The notes under the pieces: model-generated
Seen by the model: only the letters and a program-made list of their open reading frames with translations
Told to the model about the DNA's origin: nothing
The model's database searches: none
Position numbers and translations under genes: made by a program
Shown here: piece after piece, positions 27,336-35,541 of the stretch
Numbering within the stretch: position 1 is the first letter of the stretch
Layout: each line of letters begins with the position of its first letter
Assembly: GCA_029266735.1 (NCBI GenBank)
Contig: JAQSWG010000018.1
Coordinates: forward strand, 1 to 56,882
DNA from: Ornithinibacter sp.
Lineage (GTDB): Bacteria; Actinomycetota; Actinomycetes; Actinomycetales; Dermatophilaceae
Length of the DNA stretch: 56,882 nucleotides
Direction of reading: 5' to 3'

Positions 27336-28286
27336 CTACCCGCACCTCGACAGCCGGTCGAGCACCTCGCTCAACGACGACTCCGCCATGGCGACCACCG
27401 AGTCCGCGGCGCCGTAGTAGAGCCGCAGGGAGTCGGTGAAGGGGTCGTGCAGCCAGCCGCAGGGGAACACCACCCCGGGCACGTCCCCCTGGAGCTCGTA
27501 CGCCGTGGCGGGGCCGAGGAACCACTCGGGGGACCGCCGCACGACCTTGAGCGGGTCCTCGAGGTCGAGCAGGGCCAGGCCGACGCGGTAGAGCTCGCCC
27601 GCCACGGTGTGGCGCACCCCGTGGTAGGCGACGAGCCAGCCGTCGGACGTCTCGAGTGGTGGTGGCCCCATGCCGATGCGGGCGCTGTCCCACTGTCCGG
27701 CCCGAGCCCGGAACACCGGCTCAGGAGCCAGCCAGCTCCGGAGGTCGAGTGAGCGGGACATCCACACGTCGGCGTGGCCGCCGACGACCGTGCGGGGCCG
27801 GTGGAACAGCACGAAGTGCTCCCCGATCCTGCGGGGAAGGAGCGCGGCGTTCTTGTCGTCGGGAGGGCAGACCACCCCGATGCGCTCCACGGTGCGGAAG
27901 TCGGCGGTGGTGGCGAGCGAGACCGCCGGCCCGGTCGGTCCGTAGGCGGTGTAGGCGATGACCCACGCGCCGAGCTCGTCCACCCGGGTGACGCGGGGGT
28001 CCTCCGCACCCCACATCTCGGCCTGGTGGTCGGCGGACGGGTAGATCAGCGGCTCAGGGTCGATGGACCAGCCGTTGAGTCCGTCCGCCGACCGGGCGAC
28101 GCTCAGGTGGCTGCGCCCCTGGAAGTCCTCCACCCGGCACACGAGTACGGTCTGCTCTCCGTCGTGCGCGACCGCCGGGTTGAACACCGCATTGACCGGG
28201 TACGGCCAGTCGTCGGCCGTGAGCAACGGGTTCGCGACGGCCCTGCGGAAGACCCTCTGCTCACCTGGGTGCCACGACTCCGGCAT
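27336..28286 (-). CDS. Glycoside hydrolase family 130 protein (mannoside phosphorylase-like)
   Basis: Five-bladed propeller enzyme of GH130, whose members phosphorolyse or hydrolyse beta-mannosides. The 316 aa protein shows NAVFNPAVAHDGEQTVLVCR, the catalytic-acid region MWGAEDPRVTRVDE, PRRIGEHFVLFHRP and the late GVVFPCGWLHDPFTDSLRLY YG-type block. ATG at 28286 (MPESWHPGEQ); the open frame to 28406 lies in the glycosyltransferase. It overlaps the end of that gene by about 26 nt and has no clear ribosome site, so coupled translation is likely. With two GT4 genes upstream it probably serves a mannoside storage or surface-glycan pathway. Phosphorylase versus hydrolase cannot be decided by eye. 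Confidence 0.87.
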   Translation of the reverse strand: MPESWHPGEQRVFRRAVANPLLTADDWPYPVNAVFNPAVAHDGEQTVLVCRVEDFQGRSHLSVARSADGLNGWSIDPEPLIYPSADHQAEMWGAEDPRVTRVDELGAWVIAYTAYGPTGPAVSLATTADFRTVERIGVVCPPDDKNAALLPRRIGEHFVLFHRPRTVVGGHADVWMSRSLDLRSWLAPEPVFRARAGQWDSARIGMGPPPLETSDGWLVAYHGVRHTVAGELYRVGLALLDLEDPLKVVRRSPEWFLGPATAYELQGDVPGVVFPCGWLHDPFTDSLRLYYGAADSVVAMAESSLSEVLDRLSRCG

Positions 28287-29155
28287 ACACGTCAAGGTAG
28301 TCGCTGACCATCCGGGCCGCACTGTAGCGGGCCACGGCGCGCTCGCGACACCGGGGTCGGTCGAGGGCGGCGGCGGCATCCAGGGCGGGGACTGCCGCAT
28401 CGGCATCCGACACGAGGTAGCCGGTGACCCCCTCGTCGACGATCTCGGGCATCGACCACACGAGCACGCTCACGGGGATCGACGGAGCCCAGGTACACCA
28501 CACGGTCTCCGTCGACGTGGGGGGCGACCTCCTCGTCGAAGTACCTCTGGTCGTGGACGATCCCGCAGAGGACCAGACGCCTGCCGGCGCGATGCGCGAT
28601 GGTGATCGCCTCCGCGGTGCCCTTGTCCGGGTGGATCCTGCCCAGCGACACGAGGCACTCACCCCCGGCGCCCAAGGGCAGGGCGTCGACGTCGACGCCG
28701 TGGTGGACGGTGGCGAGGTAGTCCAGGTCCGGGGAGCGGTCCGAGTCGGAGATCGCCACGTAGGACGACGCCGCCCGCTGGTAGGCCGGGAGGATGCCGG
28801 GTCCCGAGAACCCGTGGATCGTCGTGACGAGCGGCGCTGCGAAATGGTGGGAGAAGCACAGGGGGAGCCAGTCGAGGTGGTTGTGGACGAGGTCGAACTC
28901 CCCCGAGCGCGCCAGCGCGTGGCCGACGTGCAACGCCTCCCACACCCGGCCGTCCAGCTCGGGGTCCTCGGCGTAACCGTGGGGGATGACGGAGTCGAGC
29001 CTGGCGCGGGTCCGTGAGTCGCCCGTCGCGAAGAGGGTGACGTCGACTCCGCGGTCCGCGAGGCCGTCGGCGAGGAGGCCGGTCACCTGCTCCCAGGGGC
29101 CGTAGTGCTCCGGCGGCGTGCGCCACGTGATCGGCCCGAGGATGCCGACCTTCAC
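28261..29155 (-). pseudogene. GT4 glycosyltransferase, broken by internal deletion and frameshift
   Basis: The first frame (29155 to about 28480) encodes a normal GT4 N-terminal half: VKVGILGPITWRTPPEHYGP, the FDLVHNHLDWLPL acceptor-domain region, TTIHGFSGPG, and GGECLVSLGRIHPDKG up to VYLGSVDP. The second frame (28261 to about 28480) resumes with SMPEIVDEGVTGYLVSDADA to the end. The roughly 30-35 residues between, which in GT4 enzymes contain the donor-binding E-x7-E motif, are gone, and the frames do not join. The product should be inactive. GTG at 29155 with GAGGAGG 5 nt upstream. Middle gene of a GT4-GT4-GH130 operon. Assembly error is an alternative. Confidence 0.85.
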
Positions 29156-29165
29156 GCCGTCCTCC

Positions 29166-31403
29166 TCACTGGGCCAGGCCGACCGACTCCAGGGCCAACC
29201 ATGCCTGGAGGTAGGCGAGGGTGGACTCAGCTCCCGCGTTGCGGTTGAGACCGTCCGGGCCCACACCGTCGTGGCAGCCGCCACTGGCCTCGTCGTAGAG
29301 GCTGAGGCGCCACCGGTTGCGGCCGTGGAACCACGCGAAGGCGTTCCGCGCCCGCTGGCAGTACGTGGCTGAGCCGGTCACCCGGAAGGCTTCCACACAG
29401 GCCTCGACGAGGGCCGCGGCGTCCAGTGGCTGCTCGTCGCCCTCGGATGCGACGGGGGCGGAGTGGCGATGACGCCAGTGGTTGCCCACGAGGACCACGG
29501 CGTCGGAGTCGGCCGCGCACTGGCCGCAGTACCACTCGAGCGCCTCGAGCCCCAGGCGCACCTGGTCGGCGTCCCGTCGGGAGGCCCCCGCCGCGACGAG
29601 CGCCTGGGCCAACCTGGCGTTGTCGTACGTCAGCTCGTCCTCGAACCACTGCCACTCGGGCGAGGCATGCGCCTCGTAGAGCGACGTGAGGTGCCCGCCC
29701 AGGCGTCGAAGGAGGTGGCGCTCCTCCGTCGGCAGCAGGTCGACGGGCAGCCGAGCCAGCCCGAGGATCGCGAAGGACGCCGACCGAGGGCTGCTCAGCA
29801 CCGGGTCGGCCACGACGACGTCGTGGAGCAGGGCCCTGCAGCGCTGGGCGAGTGCGCTCGACCCCAGCCCCATCTCGCCGAGGGCCCAGATGGCCCGGCC
29901 GACGTGGTCTCCGTGATGTGGCTCGTCGAGCCACCCGCCGTCGACGGCCCGGAAGTTGCGCATCGCGCCACGTCCCGGATCCCACGCCTCTGCCAGGAAC
30001 TCGGTACTCCGGCAGGCCACCTCCGCCCAGGCGCCGTGACGGGGGTCCCTCCGGGCAAGCCCGGCGGCCACCAGGCCCAGACGCGCCACGTCGTCGACGC
30101 AGTACCCCGTGGACCGGTCCGGCTCCAACCCGACGGCGTGCTGAACGATGCCGCCGCGATCGACCATCCGTCGAAGGTGGGTGAGCCGAGGGGTCGGCGC
30201 TGCCGCTCCACCCGCTCTGCCACCGTCCAGGCCCCGAGCCGCCTCGCCGAGGACCTTGAGCGTCTCGCGGCCCACCTCCGGCCAGGTGTACTGCGCGCCC
30301 AGCTCGAGCGCCGCGCGAGACGCACCCTGGAGCGACGCCTCGTCGCCGAGGAACTCCGACACGGCAGCGGCCAAGGCCTCGTGGTCGTCGAGGCCGACGA
30401 GGCGGCCGGCCCCCGTCGACAGCACCTCGGTGGCGTAGAAGTACGGGGTCGACACCACGGGGCACCCGGCCACGAGGGCGAACGTCAGCACGCCGGAGAC
30501 GACCTGGTCCTCCGAGCGGTAGGGAGTGACGAAGAGCTCGGTGCGATGCAGGAGGCCGCGGATGTCCTCGTCACTCAGGTAACGGTCGACGAAGAGGACG
30601 TGGTCCTGGAGCCGGAGGTCGACGACGAGGTCCTGGAGCATCGCTCGATACTGCTCGCCCTCCCGCCGGACGACGTCGGGGTGCGTCCGACCGGCGACCA
30701 CGTACAGCACGTCCTCGTGGATCTCGACCACGGACCCGAGGGCACGCAGCGCCACCTCGATCCCCTTCCCCGGTGACAGCAGGCCGAACGTCGAGAGCAC
30801 CCGCCGGTCCGTGTGCACGCCCAGCTCCGGGAGCCCGGCCGCCTCGGTCCCCTGCCTGGGTCGCCGGGCACCTTCGGCCCGCCTGTCGGGCAGCAGGTGC
30901 TCCGGTGCGCCGTGGTTCACCACCGCCACGCGGTCCCACGACGCGAGTCCGCTCCGGACCAGCTGGTCGCGCGCCATCGCCGTGAAGACGGTCACCCTCG
31001 AGGCGCCTTCGAGAACCCTGCGGAGCACGGCTCGCTGCTGGGGGCCCGGCTCGCGAAGCAACGTGTGGAGAGTGACGACGTAGGGCACGGACAACGCCTC
31101 GACGAGCTCGACGAGGTACTCGCCGAAGTCCCCGCCGAAGATCCCGTACTCGTGCTCCACGAGGACGACGTCCACCCCGCTGCCGTTCAAGGCGTGCGCC
31201 GCCCGCGCGTAGTCGCCCCGCTCGTGCTGGCGAACCGAGAGGAAGACCTCGGGAGCGGTCTCCGCCGGTTCCTCGTCGAGCACCGCCGCGACGACCACCT
31301 CGCTGGAGGCGTCGGCAGACACCAGGGCGTTGCGCAGGTCGGCCGTGAAGGTGGCCAGCCCACAGCGCCTGGGCGGGTAGGTCGACAGGATCGCGACGCG
31401 CAC
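29166..31403 (-). CDS. Two-domain GT4 glycosyltransferase with C-terminal alpha-helical (glycosidase-like) domain
   Basis: Cytosolic protein of about 745 aa. Residues 1-370: GT-B glycosyltransferase of family 4, beginning VRVAILSTYPPRRCGLATFT, with VEHEYGIFGGDFGEYLVELV, FGLLSPGKGIEVAL and the donor-site region ELFVTPYRSEDQVVSGVL. From about 400 to the end: an all-helical domain (WAEVACRSTEFLAEAWDP, EWQWFEDELTYDNARLAQAL, CHDGVGPDGLNRNAGAESTL) resembling alpha/alpha toroid fragments seen next to GH130 genes. I use GTG at 31403; GTG at 31439 would add 12 residues and overlap the upstream small gene. It precedes the broken GT4 and GH130 genes by 10 nt and forms an operon with them. Sugar donor unknown, GDP-mannose plausible from the GH130 link. 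Confidence 0.85.
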   Translation of the reverse strand: MRVAILSTYPPRRCGLATFTADLRNALVSADASSEVVVAAVLDEEPAETAPEVFLSVRQHERGDYARAAHALNGSGVDVVLVEHEYGIFGGDFGEYLVELVEALSVPYVVTLHTLLREPGPQQRAVLRRVLEGASRVTVFTAMARDQLVRSGLASWDRVAVVNHGAPEHLLPDRRAEGARRPRQGTEAAGLPELGVHTDRRVLSTFGLLSPGKGIEVALRALGSVVEIHEDVLYVVAGRTHPDVVRREGEQYRAMLQDLVVDLRLQDHVLFVDRYLSDEDIRGLLHRTELFVTPYRSEDQVVSGVLTFALVAGCPVVSTPYFYATEVLSTGAGRLVGLDDHEALAAAVSEFLGDEASLQGASRAALELGAQYTWPEVGRETLKVLGEAARGLDGGRAGGAAAPTPRLTHLRRMVDRGGIVQHAVGLEPDRSTGYCVDDVARLGLVAAGLARRDPRHGAWAEVACRSTEFLAEAWDPGRGAMRNFRAVDGGWLDEPHHGDHVGRAIWALGEMGLGSSALAQRCRALLHDVVVADPVLSSPRSASFAILGLARLPVDLLPTEERHLLRRLGGHLTSLYEAHASPEWQWFEDELTYDNARLAQALVAAGASRRDADQVRLGLEALEWYCGQCAADSDAVVLVGNHWRHRHSAPVASEGDEQPLDAAALVEACVEAFRVTGSATYCQRARNAFAWFHGRNRWRLSLYDEASGGCHDGVGPDGLNRNAGAESTLAYLQAWLALESVGLAQ

Positions 31404-31413
31404 GGCAGTCCCG

Positions 31414-31644
31414 CTACTCGACCCGGGTGTCCCGGTCACCGGGGCGGCGCGGTGAGTTCGGGTGCGGTGTGTCGTCGCGCTCTCCGGCCTCCGGCCCAGC
31501 CGGCTCGCTGTGTCCGTCGAGATCCGTGAACGGGTCGACCCAGCCAGGCGGCGGAGGGGGATCGGGCGTCACCGGAGGAAACGTCGTCCCGTCGGGCCGA
31601 AGCTGTGACTGATGGGGCTTGGGGTGCGAACTGCGCGGTCTCAT
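31414..31644 (-). CDS. Small proline-rich hypothetical protein
   Basis: 76 aa, starting at ATG 31644 with AAGGAG 5-6 nt upstream, which is the main reason to believe it. The composition is unusual: many Pro, His, Ser and acidic residues (FPPVTPDPPPPPGWVDPF), no hydrophobic segment and no recognisable domain; probably disordered. Its stop lies 10 nt before the chosen start of the large glycosyltransferase, so it would be the first gene of that operon. I do not recognise a family. Confidence 0.45.
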   Translation of the reverse strand: MRPRSSHPKPHQSQLRPDGTTFPPVTPDPPPPPGWVDPFTDLDGHSEPAGPEAGERDDTPHPNSPRRPGDRDTRVE

Positions 31645-31708
31645 GGTGGTCTCCTTGGCCCCCATCTGCCCAGAGCCCGGGCCCGGAAAACGTCCGGACT
31701 GCGATCGG

Positions 31709-31714
31709 TAGGGT
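31709..31714 (+). promoter_or_regulatory. Leaderless -10 before the GNAT leader peptide
   Basis: TAGGGT is followed by 7 nt and GTG 31722. A transcript would begin at or next to that GTG, 47 nt ahead of the GNAT ATG. Confidence 0.5.
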
Positions 31715-31721
31715 CGTGCGC

Positions 31722-31772
31722 GTGCCCAACCCCCTCGACGACCGCCGGCCGCCCTCCACGGGGCGTCGATGA
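31722..31772 (+). CDS. Putative 16-residue leader peptide overlapping the GNAT start
   Basis: GTG at 31722 opens a 16-codon frame (VPNPLDDRRPPSTGRR) whose TGA (31770-31772) overlaps the GNAT ATG as ATGA. The GTG sits 7 nt after a TAGGGT -10, the leaderless arrangement used by many genes here. The GNAT ATG has no good ribosome site, so coupled re-initiation from this peptide would explain its translation. The peptide has Arg-Arg, Pro-Pro and Arg-Arg pairs, which could slow ribosomes. Chance is possible. Confidence 0.4.
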   Translation: MPNPLDDRRPPSTGRR

Positions 31773-32374
31773 CGGCGGCCGGCGGTGGTCATCCGCACGA
31801 CCACGCGCACCACCACGATCCGGGTCCGGTCGCCGATGCCAGCGTGCGCCGAGCACGGCCCAACGACGCCCCGGCCGTCGGCCTCGTGCAGGCGACCGTG
31901 TTCCGTGAGGCGTATGCCGGACGCGTACCCGACGAGGTCGTCGCCCTGTTCGACCCCGAGGCCTTTGCCCGAGCCTGGCGCGAGAGCCTCATCGATCCAC
32001 CGGCGGGCGTGCACCGCCTGCTCGTGGCCTGCGCCGGCGAGCAGGTGGTCGGGCTGTCCGCGGTCGGGCCCTCCCAGGACCGCGACGCAGGCTCGACGTC
32101 GGCGGAGGTGACGGTCCTCGCGGTCCACCCGGACGCCCGCCGCCAGGGGCACGGGTCACGCCTGCTCAACGCCAGCGTGGACGTCCTGCGCGATGCCGGA
32201 GCGGAGCTCGTCAGCTGCTGGCTGCTCGCCGACGACGAGGCGGCGCGACGGTTCTTCACCGCCTCGGGCTTCGGCCCGGACGGCGCCTTCCGTGACCGGG
32301 TCGTCTCGCCCTCCGGGGAGACGCTCCGGGAGGTCCGCCTCACCGCGCGCCTCGTGGAGGACTCGCCGGAGTGA
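31769..32374 (+). CDS. GNAT family N-acetyltransferase with His-rich N-terminus
   Basis: 201 aa acetyl-CoA-dependent acyltransferase. The GNAT core runs from about residue 24 (ASVRRARPNDAPAVGLVQAT) with acetyl-CoA motif A VTVLAVHPDARRQGHGSRLL (Q/R-x-x-G-x-G/A). The first 20 residues contain a striking HPHDHAHHHDPG stretch that could bind a metal ion. ATG at 31769 overlaps the leader peptide stop. The GTG of azlC overlaps its own stop, so it heads a GNAT-azlC-azlD operon. Acceptor substrate unknown; an amino-acid or amine is suggested by the AzlCD neighbour only. Confidence 0.85.
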   Translation: MTAAGGGHPHDHAHHHDPGPVADASVRRARPNDAPAVGLVQATVFREAYAGRVPDEVVALFDPEAFARAWRESLIDPPAGVHRLLVACAGEQVVGLSAVGPSQDRDAGSTSAEVTVLAVHPDARRQGHGSRLLNASVDVLRDAGAELVSCWLLADDEAARRFFTASGFGPDGAFRDRVVSPSGETLREVRLTARLVEDSPE

Positions 32375-33159
32375 CCGAGGCCGGACCAGCGCAGAACGGG
32401 GGAACCGGGGAGGGGCAGGAGTCTCCCCTGCCGTCCGTCCGCCGGCGAGAGGTGATCCGCCAGGCGTGGTCCGTCGGCGGAGCCACCGGGACCTATGGCG
32501 TGTCATTCGGCGCCCTCGCCGTCGCGGCCGGGCTCGACGTCTGGCAGGCCCAGGCCCTCTCCTTCGTCATGTTCACCGGCGCGTCCCAGTTCGCCCTCGT
32601 CGGCATCCTCGCCGCCGGCGGTCTGGCTGCGGCACCCGCGGCCGTCGCCACGGCCTCCATGCTCGGTGTGCGCAACGGGCTGTACGGGTTGCAGACGTCG
32701 CTCATGCTCGGTGCCACTGGCCTCCGGCGTCTCGCGGCCGCCCACCTGACCATCGACGAGTCGACGGCCGTGGGGATCGCCCAGCCCGAGCCGCCGGCCC
32801 AGCGTCTCGGCTTCTGGCAGACGGGGATCGCGGTCTTCGTCCTGTGGAACGCGTCGACACTCCTCGGGTCGCTCCTCGGCAACGCCTTCGGGGACCCTCG
32901 GCAGCTCGGGCTGGATGCCGCGGCCGCGGGCGCGTTCGTCGCCCTCCTGTGGCCGCGGCTGCGCAGCCGGGACGCCACGGCCACCGCCGTGCTCGCCGCC
33001 TTCGTCGCGCTGGTCAGCGCTCCCCTCGTGCCGGCCGGGATCCCCGTGCTCCTCGCCGCCGTCGCCGCCGTCGTCGTGGGACTGCGGCACCCGGGGCGGC
33101 ACGAAGGCCCGCTCGAGGGCGGCGACGGCATCCTCACCGGATCGGACCCCACGCCATGA
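32371..33159 (+). CDS. azlC: AzlC family branched-chain amino acid exporter, large subunit
   Basis: Inner-membrane large subunit of the AzlCD/BrnFE-type exporter for branched-chain amino acids. 262 aa with about seven hydrophobic segments and the AzlC hallmarks GVSFGALAVAAGLDVWQAQA, FVMFTGASQFALVGI and ASMLGVRNGLYGL. GTG start overlapping the GNAT stop (GTGA). Its stop overlaps the azlD ATG. The small partner follows, so the transporter is complete. Confidence 0.93.
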   Translation: MTEAGPAQNGGTGEGQESPLPSVRRREVIRQAWSVGGATGTYGVSFGALAVAAGLDVWQAQALSFVMFTGASQFALVGILAAGGLAAAPAAVATASMLGVRNGLYGLQTSLMLGATGLRRLAAAHLTIDESTAVGIAQPEPPAQRLGFWQTGIAVFVLWNASTLLGSLLGNAFGDPRQLGLDAAAAGAFVALLWPRLRSRDATATAVLAAFVALVSAPLVPAGIPVLLAAVAAVVVGLRHPGRHEGPLEGGDGILTGSDPTP

Positions 33160-33470
33160 CCCTGTGGCTGGTGGTCGTCACGGCGTGCGTCGCCTGCTAC
33201 CTGTTCAAGCTGGCGGGCTACCTGGTTCCCGAGCGCGTGGTGTCCGGCGAGCGAACCGGACGCATCACCACGTTGCTGCCGGTGGCGCTGCTGTCCGGAC
33301 TCGTCGTGGTGCAGACGGTCGCGGGTCCGGGGGGCCAGCTGGTCGTCGACGCCAGGGTGGTCGCCGTGGGCGTGGCCGTCGGGCTCCTCCTCCTGCGGGC
33401 GAACTTCCTCGTCGTCGTGCTGACCGCGGGCACCGTCGCGGCCATCGTGCGCGCGGTCGGGTGGGGTTAG
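33156..33470 (+). CDS. azlD: AzlD family small subunit of the branched-chain amino acid exporter
   Basis: 104 aa with four hydrophobic segments, typical of AzlD, including the start LWLVVVTACVACYLFKLAGY and LLRANFLVVVLTAG. ATG overlaps the azlC stop (ATGA). Ends with TAG, overlapping the convergent sirB stop by about 3 nt. Confidence 0.92.
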   Translation: MTLWLVVVTACVACYLFKLAGYLVPERVVSGERTGRITTLLPVALLSGLVVVQTVAGPGGQLVVDARVVAVGVAVGLLLLRANFLVVVLTAGTVAAIVRAVGWG

Positions 33471-34183
33471 AGGGTGCCGGTCGCGGCATCGATCGTCGTG
33501 CCGTAGCGCTCGACGACGACGTCGACGATCCGCGCGTCCGGCGCCAGCGGGGCGCTCACGACATCGGCCCCCGAGTCCTCCAGGCGCCGCTGGAAGAAGC
33601 CTGGCGCGAGCAGGTACGACGCGACAGCGACGGCGCCGCCCCCCGCGAGGCGAGCCGTTCGGACGGCATCGGCCACCGTGGGCGCCGGGCCGGCGGCATA
33701 CCCCAGGGTCACCGGCCCTCCCCACGTCACCTCGAGGCGGCGGGCGACCTCGGTGCTGTCGGCCTGTGCCCGAGGGTCGCTCGACCCGGCGGGGGCGAGG
33801 ACGAGAGGGGTGCCCGCCGGCGCCCCCGCCTCTCGAAGCCGGTGCACGACGAGGTCGACGAGCCGGTCGTCGGGTCCCAGCGCCGAGGACGTCAGGACGT
33901 CGCGGCGGGTCGCGACCGCCCGGGCGATGTCGACGTGCACGTGGTACCCAGCGGCGAGGAGCAGCGGGACGACCACGCCGCTCAGGCCGCTGCCGTCGGC
34001 ACGCGGCAGTCCCTCGACGACCTCGTCCAGCTCGGGGCCGTGGACGTCGACGTACGCCTCGAGGACCGTGACGTCGGGCAGCCGCCGGGCCACCGCTGAC
34101 CAGATGCCCTGCACCGTCTCCCGGCCGACGGCGTCGCGGGTCCCGTGGGCGCAGAGGACCAGTGCGGGCCGGCGGTCACCCAT
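33467..34183 (-). CDS. sirB: CbiX/SirB-type sirohydrochlorin chelatase
   Basis: Class II chelatase, 238 aa, inserting Fe2+ (or Co2+) into sirohydrochlorin. Two tandem CbiX-like halves: LVLCAHGTRDAVGRETVQGI with the N-terminal metal-binding His, VVVPLLLAAGYHVHVDIA with further histidines, and a second half LVLAPAGSSDPRAQADS. ATG at 34183 overlaps the sirC stop by 8 nt. It follows sirC and dapB on the minus strand. The sirohaem would serve sulfite or nitrite reductase encoded elsewhere. Confidence 0.88.
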   Translation of the reverse strand: MGDRRPALVLCAHGTRDAVGRETVQGIWSAVARRLPDVTVLEAYVDVHGPELDEVVEGLPRADGSGLSGVVVPLLLAAGYHVHVDIARAVATRRDVLTSSALGPDDRLVDLVVHRLREAGAPAGTPLVLAPAGSSDPRAQADSTEVARRLEVTWGGPVTLGYAAGPAPTVADAVRTARLAGGGAVAVASYLLAPGFFQRRLEDSGADVVSAPLAPDARIVDVVVERYGTTIDAATGTL

Positions 34184-34688
34184 CAGCGACCTCGGTGGTC
34201 GGCCCCGCGTGTGGACGTCGTCGCCGCAGGTCCACGGCGCCTGACGCGACATGTTGGGCGAGGGCGTCGCGCACGCCCGCGACCCTGCGCGGGTCGGGGA
34301 CCCCGGTGGACACGACGCCCAGCAGCAGGTCGCCGTGCCGGCTCGACGCCACCGAGCGTGCCGTACCGGCCGCGCCGTGGATGCACCAGGTGCGCCTGTC
34401 CAGGCACCACTGCGCCACCGCGGCGTCGACCGCCTCGTCGGCGGTGGCGGCGACGACGAGCCATGCCTCGTCGACGTCTGCCTCGGTGACCGGCCGCTCC
34501 ACCAGCTCGACGCGGCCCACCGTGCGGGAGGACACGAGGGCCCGCGCGGCGTCCGAGGGAGCCGGGTCGACGACAACGACGTGGGCACCGTCGGCAGCGA
34601 GAGCAGCGGCTCGCCTCGTCCCGACCGCTCCCCCTCCGACGACGACGACCCGCCGCCCCGTGAGGTCCACCCCGACGAGCGTCGTCAC
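34176..34688 (-). CDS. Precorrin-2 dehydrogenase (CysG N-terminal/Met8-like)
   Basis: NAD-dependent oxidation of precorrin-2 to sirohydrochlorin, the substrate of the adjacent chelatase. 170 aa: Rossmann motif RRVVVVGGGAVGTRRAAALA, VVAATADEAVDAAVAQWCLD, and LLLGVVSTGVPDPRRV, corresponding to the CysG N-terminal block. The methyltransferase domain of full CysG is absent and must be encoded elsewhere. GTG start 7 nt after the dapB stop. The order dapB-precorrin dehydrogenase-chelatase suggests one transcript. Confidence 0.88.
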   Translation of the reverse strand: MTTLVGVDLTGRRVVVVGGGAVGTRRAAALAADGAHVVVVDPAPSDAARALVSSRTVGRVELVERPVTEADVDEAWLVVAATADEAVDAAVAQWCLDRRTWCIHGAAGTARSVASSRHGDLLLGVVSTGVPDPRRVAGVRDALAQHVASGAVDLRRRRPHAGPTTEVADG

Positions 34689-34695
34689 GCGGGGC

Positions 34696-35445
34696 TCAGC
34701 CCCCGAGCCCCAGGTAGTGCTCGAGCCCCACGGTCACCCCGGGGCGGCTCCCGACCGTCCGAACCGCCGTGAGCACGCCCGGCATGAACGACGCCCGGTC
34801 GAAGGAGTCGTGCCGGATCGTGAGGAGCTCACCGGGTCCCCCGAACAGGACCTCCTGGTGGGCGACGAGCCCCCGCAGCCGTACGGAGTGGACCGGGATG
34901 CCGTGCACGCGGGCCCCGCGTGCCCCGTCCGGGTCCGCGGTGGTTGCATCGGGGACGTCACCGAGCCCGGCATCCTCCCGGGCAGCGCCGACGAGGTCGG
35001 CGGTCCGGCGTGCGGTGCCGGAGGGGGCATCGACCTTGTCGGGATGGTGCAGCTCGACGACCTCGGCGGACTCGTAGAACCGGGCGGCGCGCTCGGCAAA
35101 GGCCATCATGAGCACAGCGCCGATCGCGAAGTTGGGCGCGATGAGCACGCCGGTGGGTGGGGCCCCGGTGACCTGTGCACGCAGGGCGTCGACACGCTGC
35201 GCGCTCCACCCCGTCGTGCCGACGACGACATGGACGCCCTGGGCGACGCAGTGCGCGACATTGCCCGGAGACGCGTCGGGCACGGAGAACTCCACCGCGA
35301 CGTCGGCCCCGGCGAGGTCCCCGAGATCGTCCCCCTCGTCGAACCGGCCGACCAGCTCGAGGTCCTCGGCGGCCTCGACGGCCCCGCAGACCGTCGACCC
35401 CATCCGGCCGCCGGCGCCGACCACGGCGACCTTGATCGCGCTCAT
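34696..35445 (-). CDS. dapB: 4-hydroxy-tetrahydrodipicolinate reductase
   Basis: NAD(P)H reduction step after DapA in diaminopimelate synthesis. The 249 aa protein has IKVAVVGAGGRMGSTVCGAV (nucleotide binding), VVVGTTGWS, and the catalytic EVVELHHPDKVDAPSGTA block with His-His and Lys. ATG at 35445; a longer frame to 35559 enters the pnp terminator. A TACAGT -10 lies 7 nt upstream (leaderless). In Streptomyces an M16 peptidase gene separates pnp and dapB; here it is absent. Confidence 0.95.
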   Translation of the reverse strand: MSAIKVAVVGAGGRMGSTVCGAVEAAEDLELVGRFDEGDDLGDLAGADVAVEFSVPDASPGNVAHCVAQGVHVVVGTTGWSAQRVDALRAQVTGAPPTGVLIAPNFAIGAVLMMAFAERAARFYESAEVVELHHPDKVDAPSGTARRTADLVGAAREDAGLGDVPDATTADPDGARGARVHGIPVHSVRLRGLVAHQEVLFGGPGELLTIRHDSFDRASFMPGVLTAVRTVGSRPGVTVGLEHYLGLGG

Positions 35446-35452
35446 GCAGCGA

Positions 35453-35458
35453 ACTGTA
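35453..35458 (-). promoter_or_regulatory. Leaderless -10 of dapB
   Basis: Minus-strand TACAGT, 7 nt before the dapB ATG. It lies between the pnp terminator and dapB, giving dapB its own promoter. Confidence 0.5.
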
Positions 35459-35541
35459 GTCACGGCCGCGCCCGGTGGTACCGAGGCATTCCGCCTGACC
35501 GAACCCCGCACGACCCCGAAGCGCCGGGACCGCGGCGGGGG

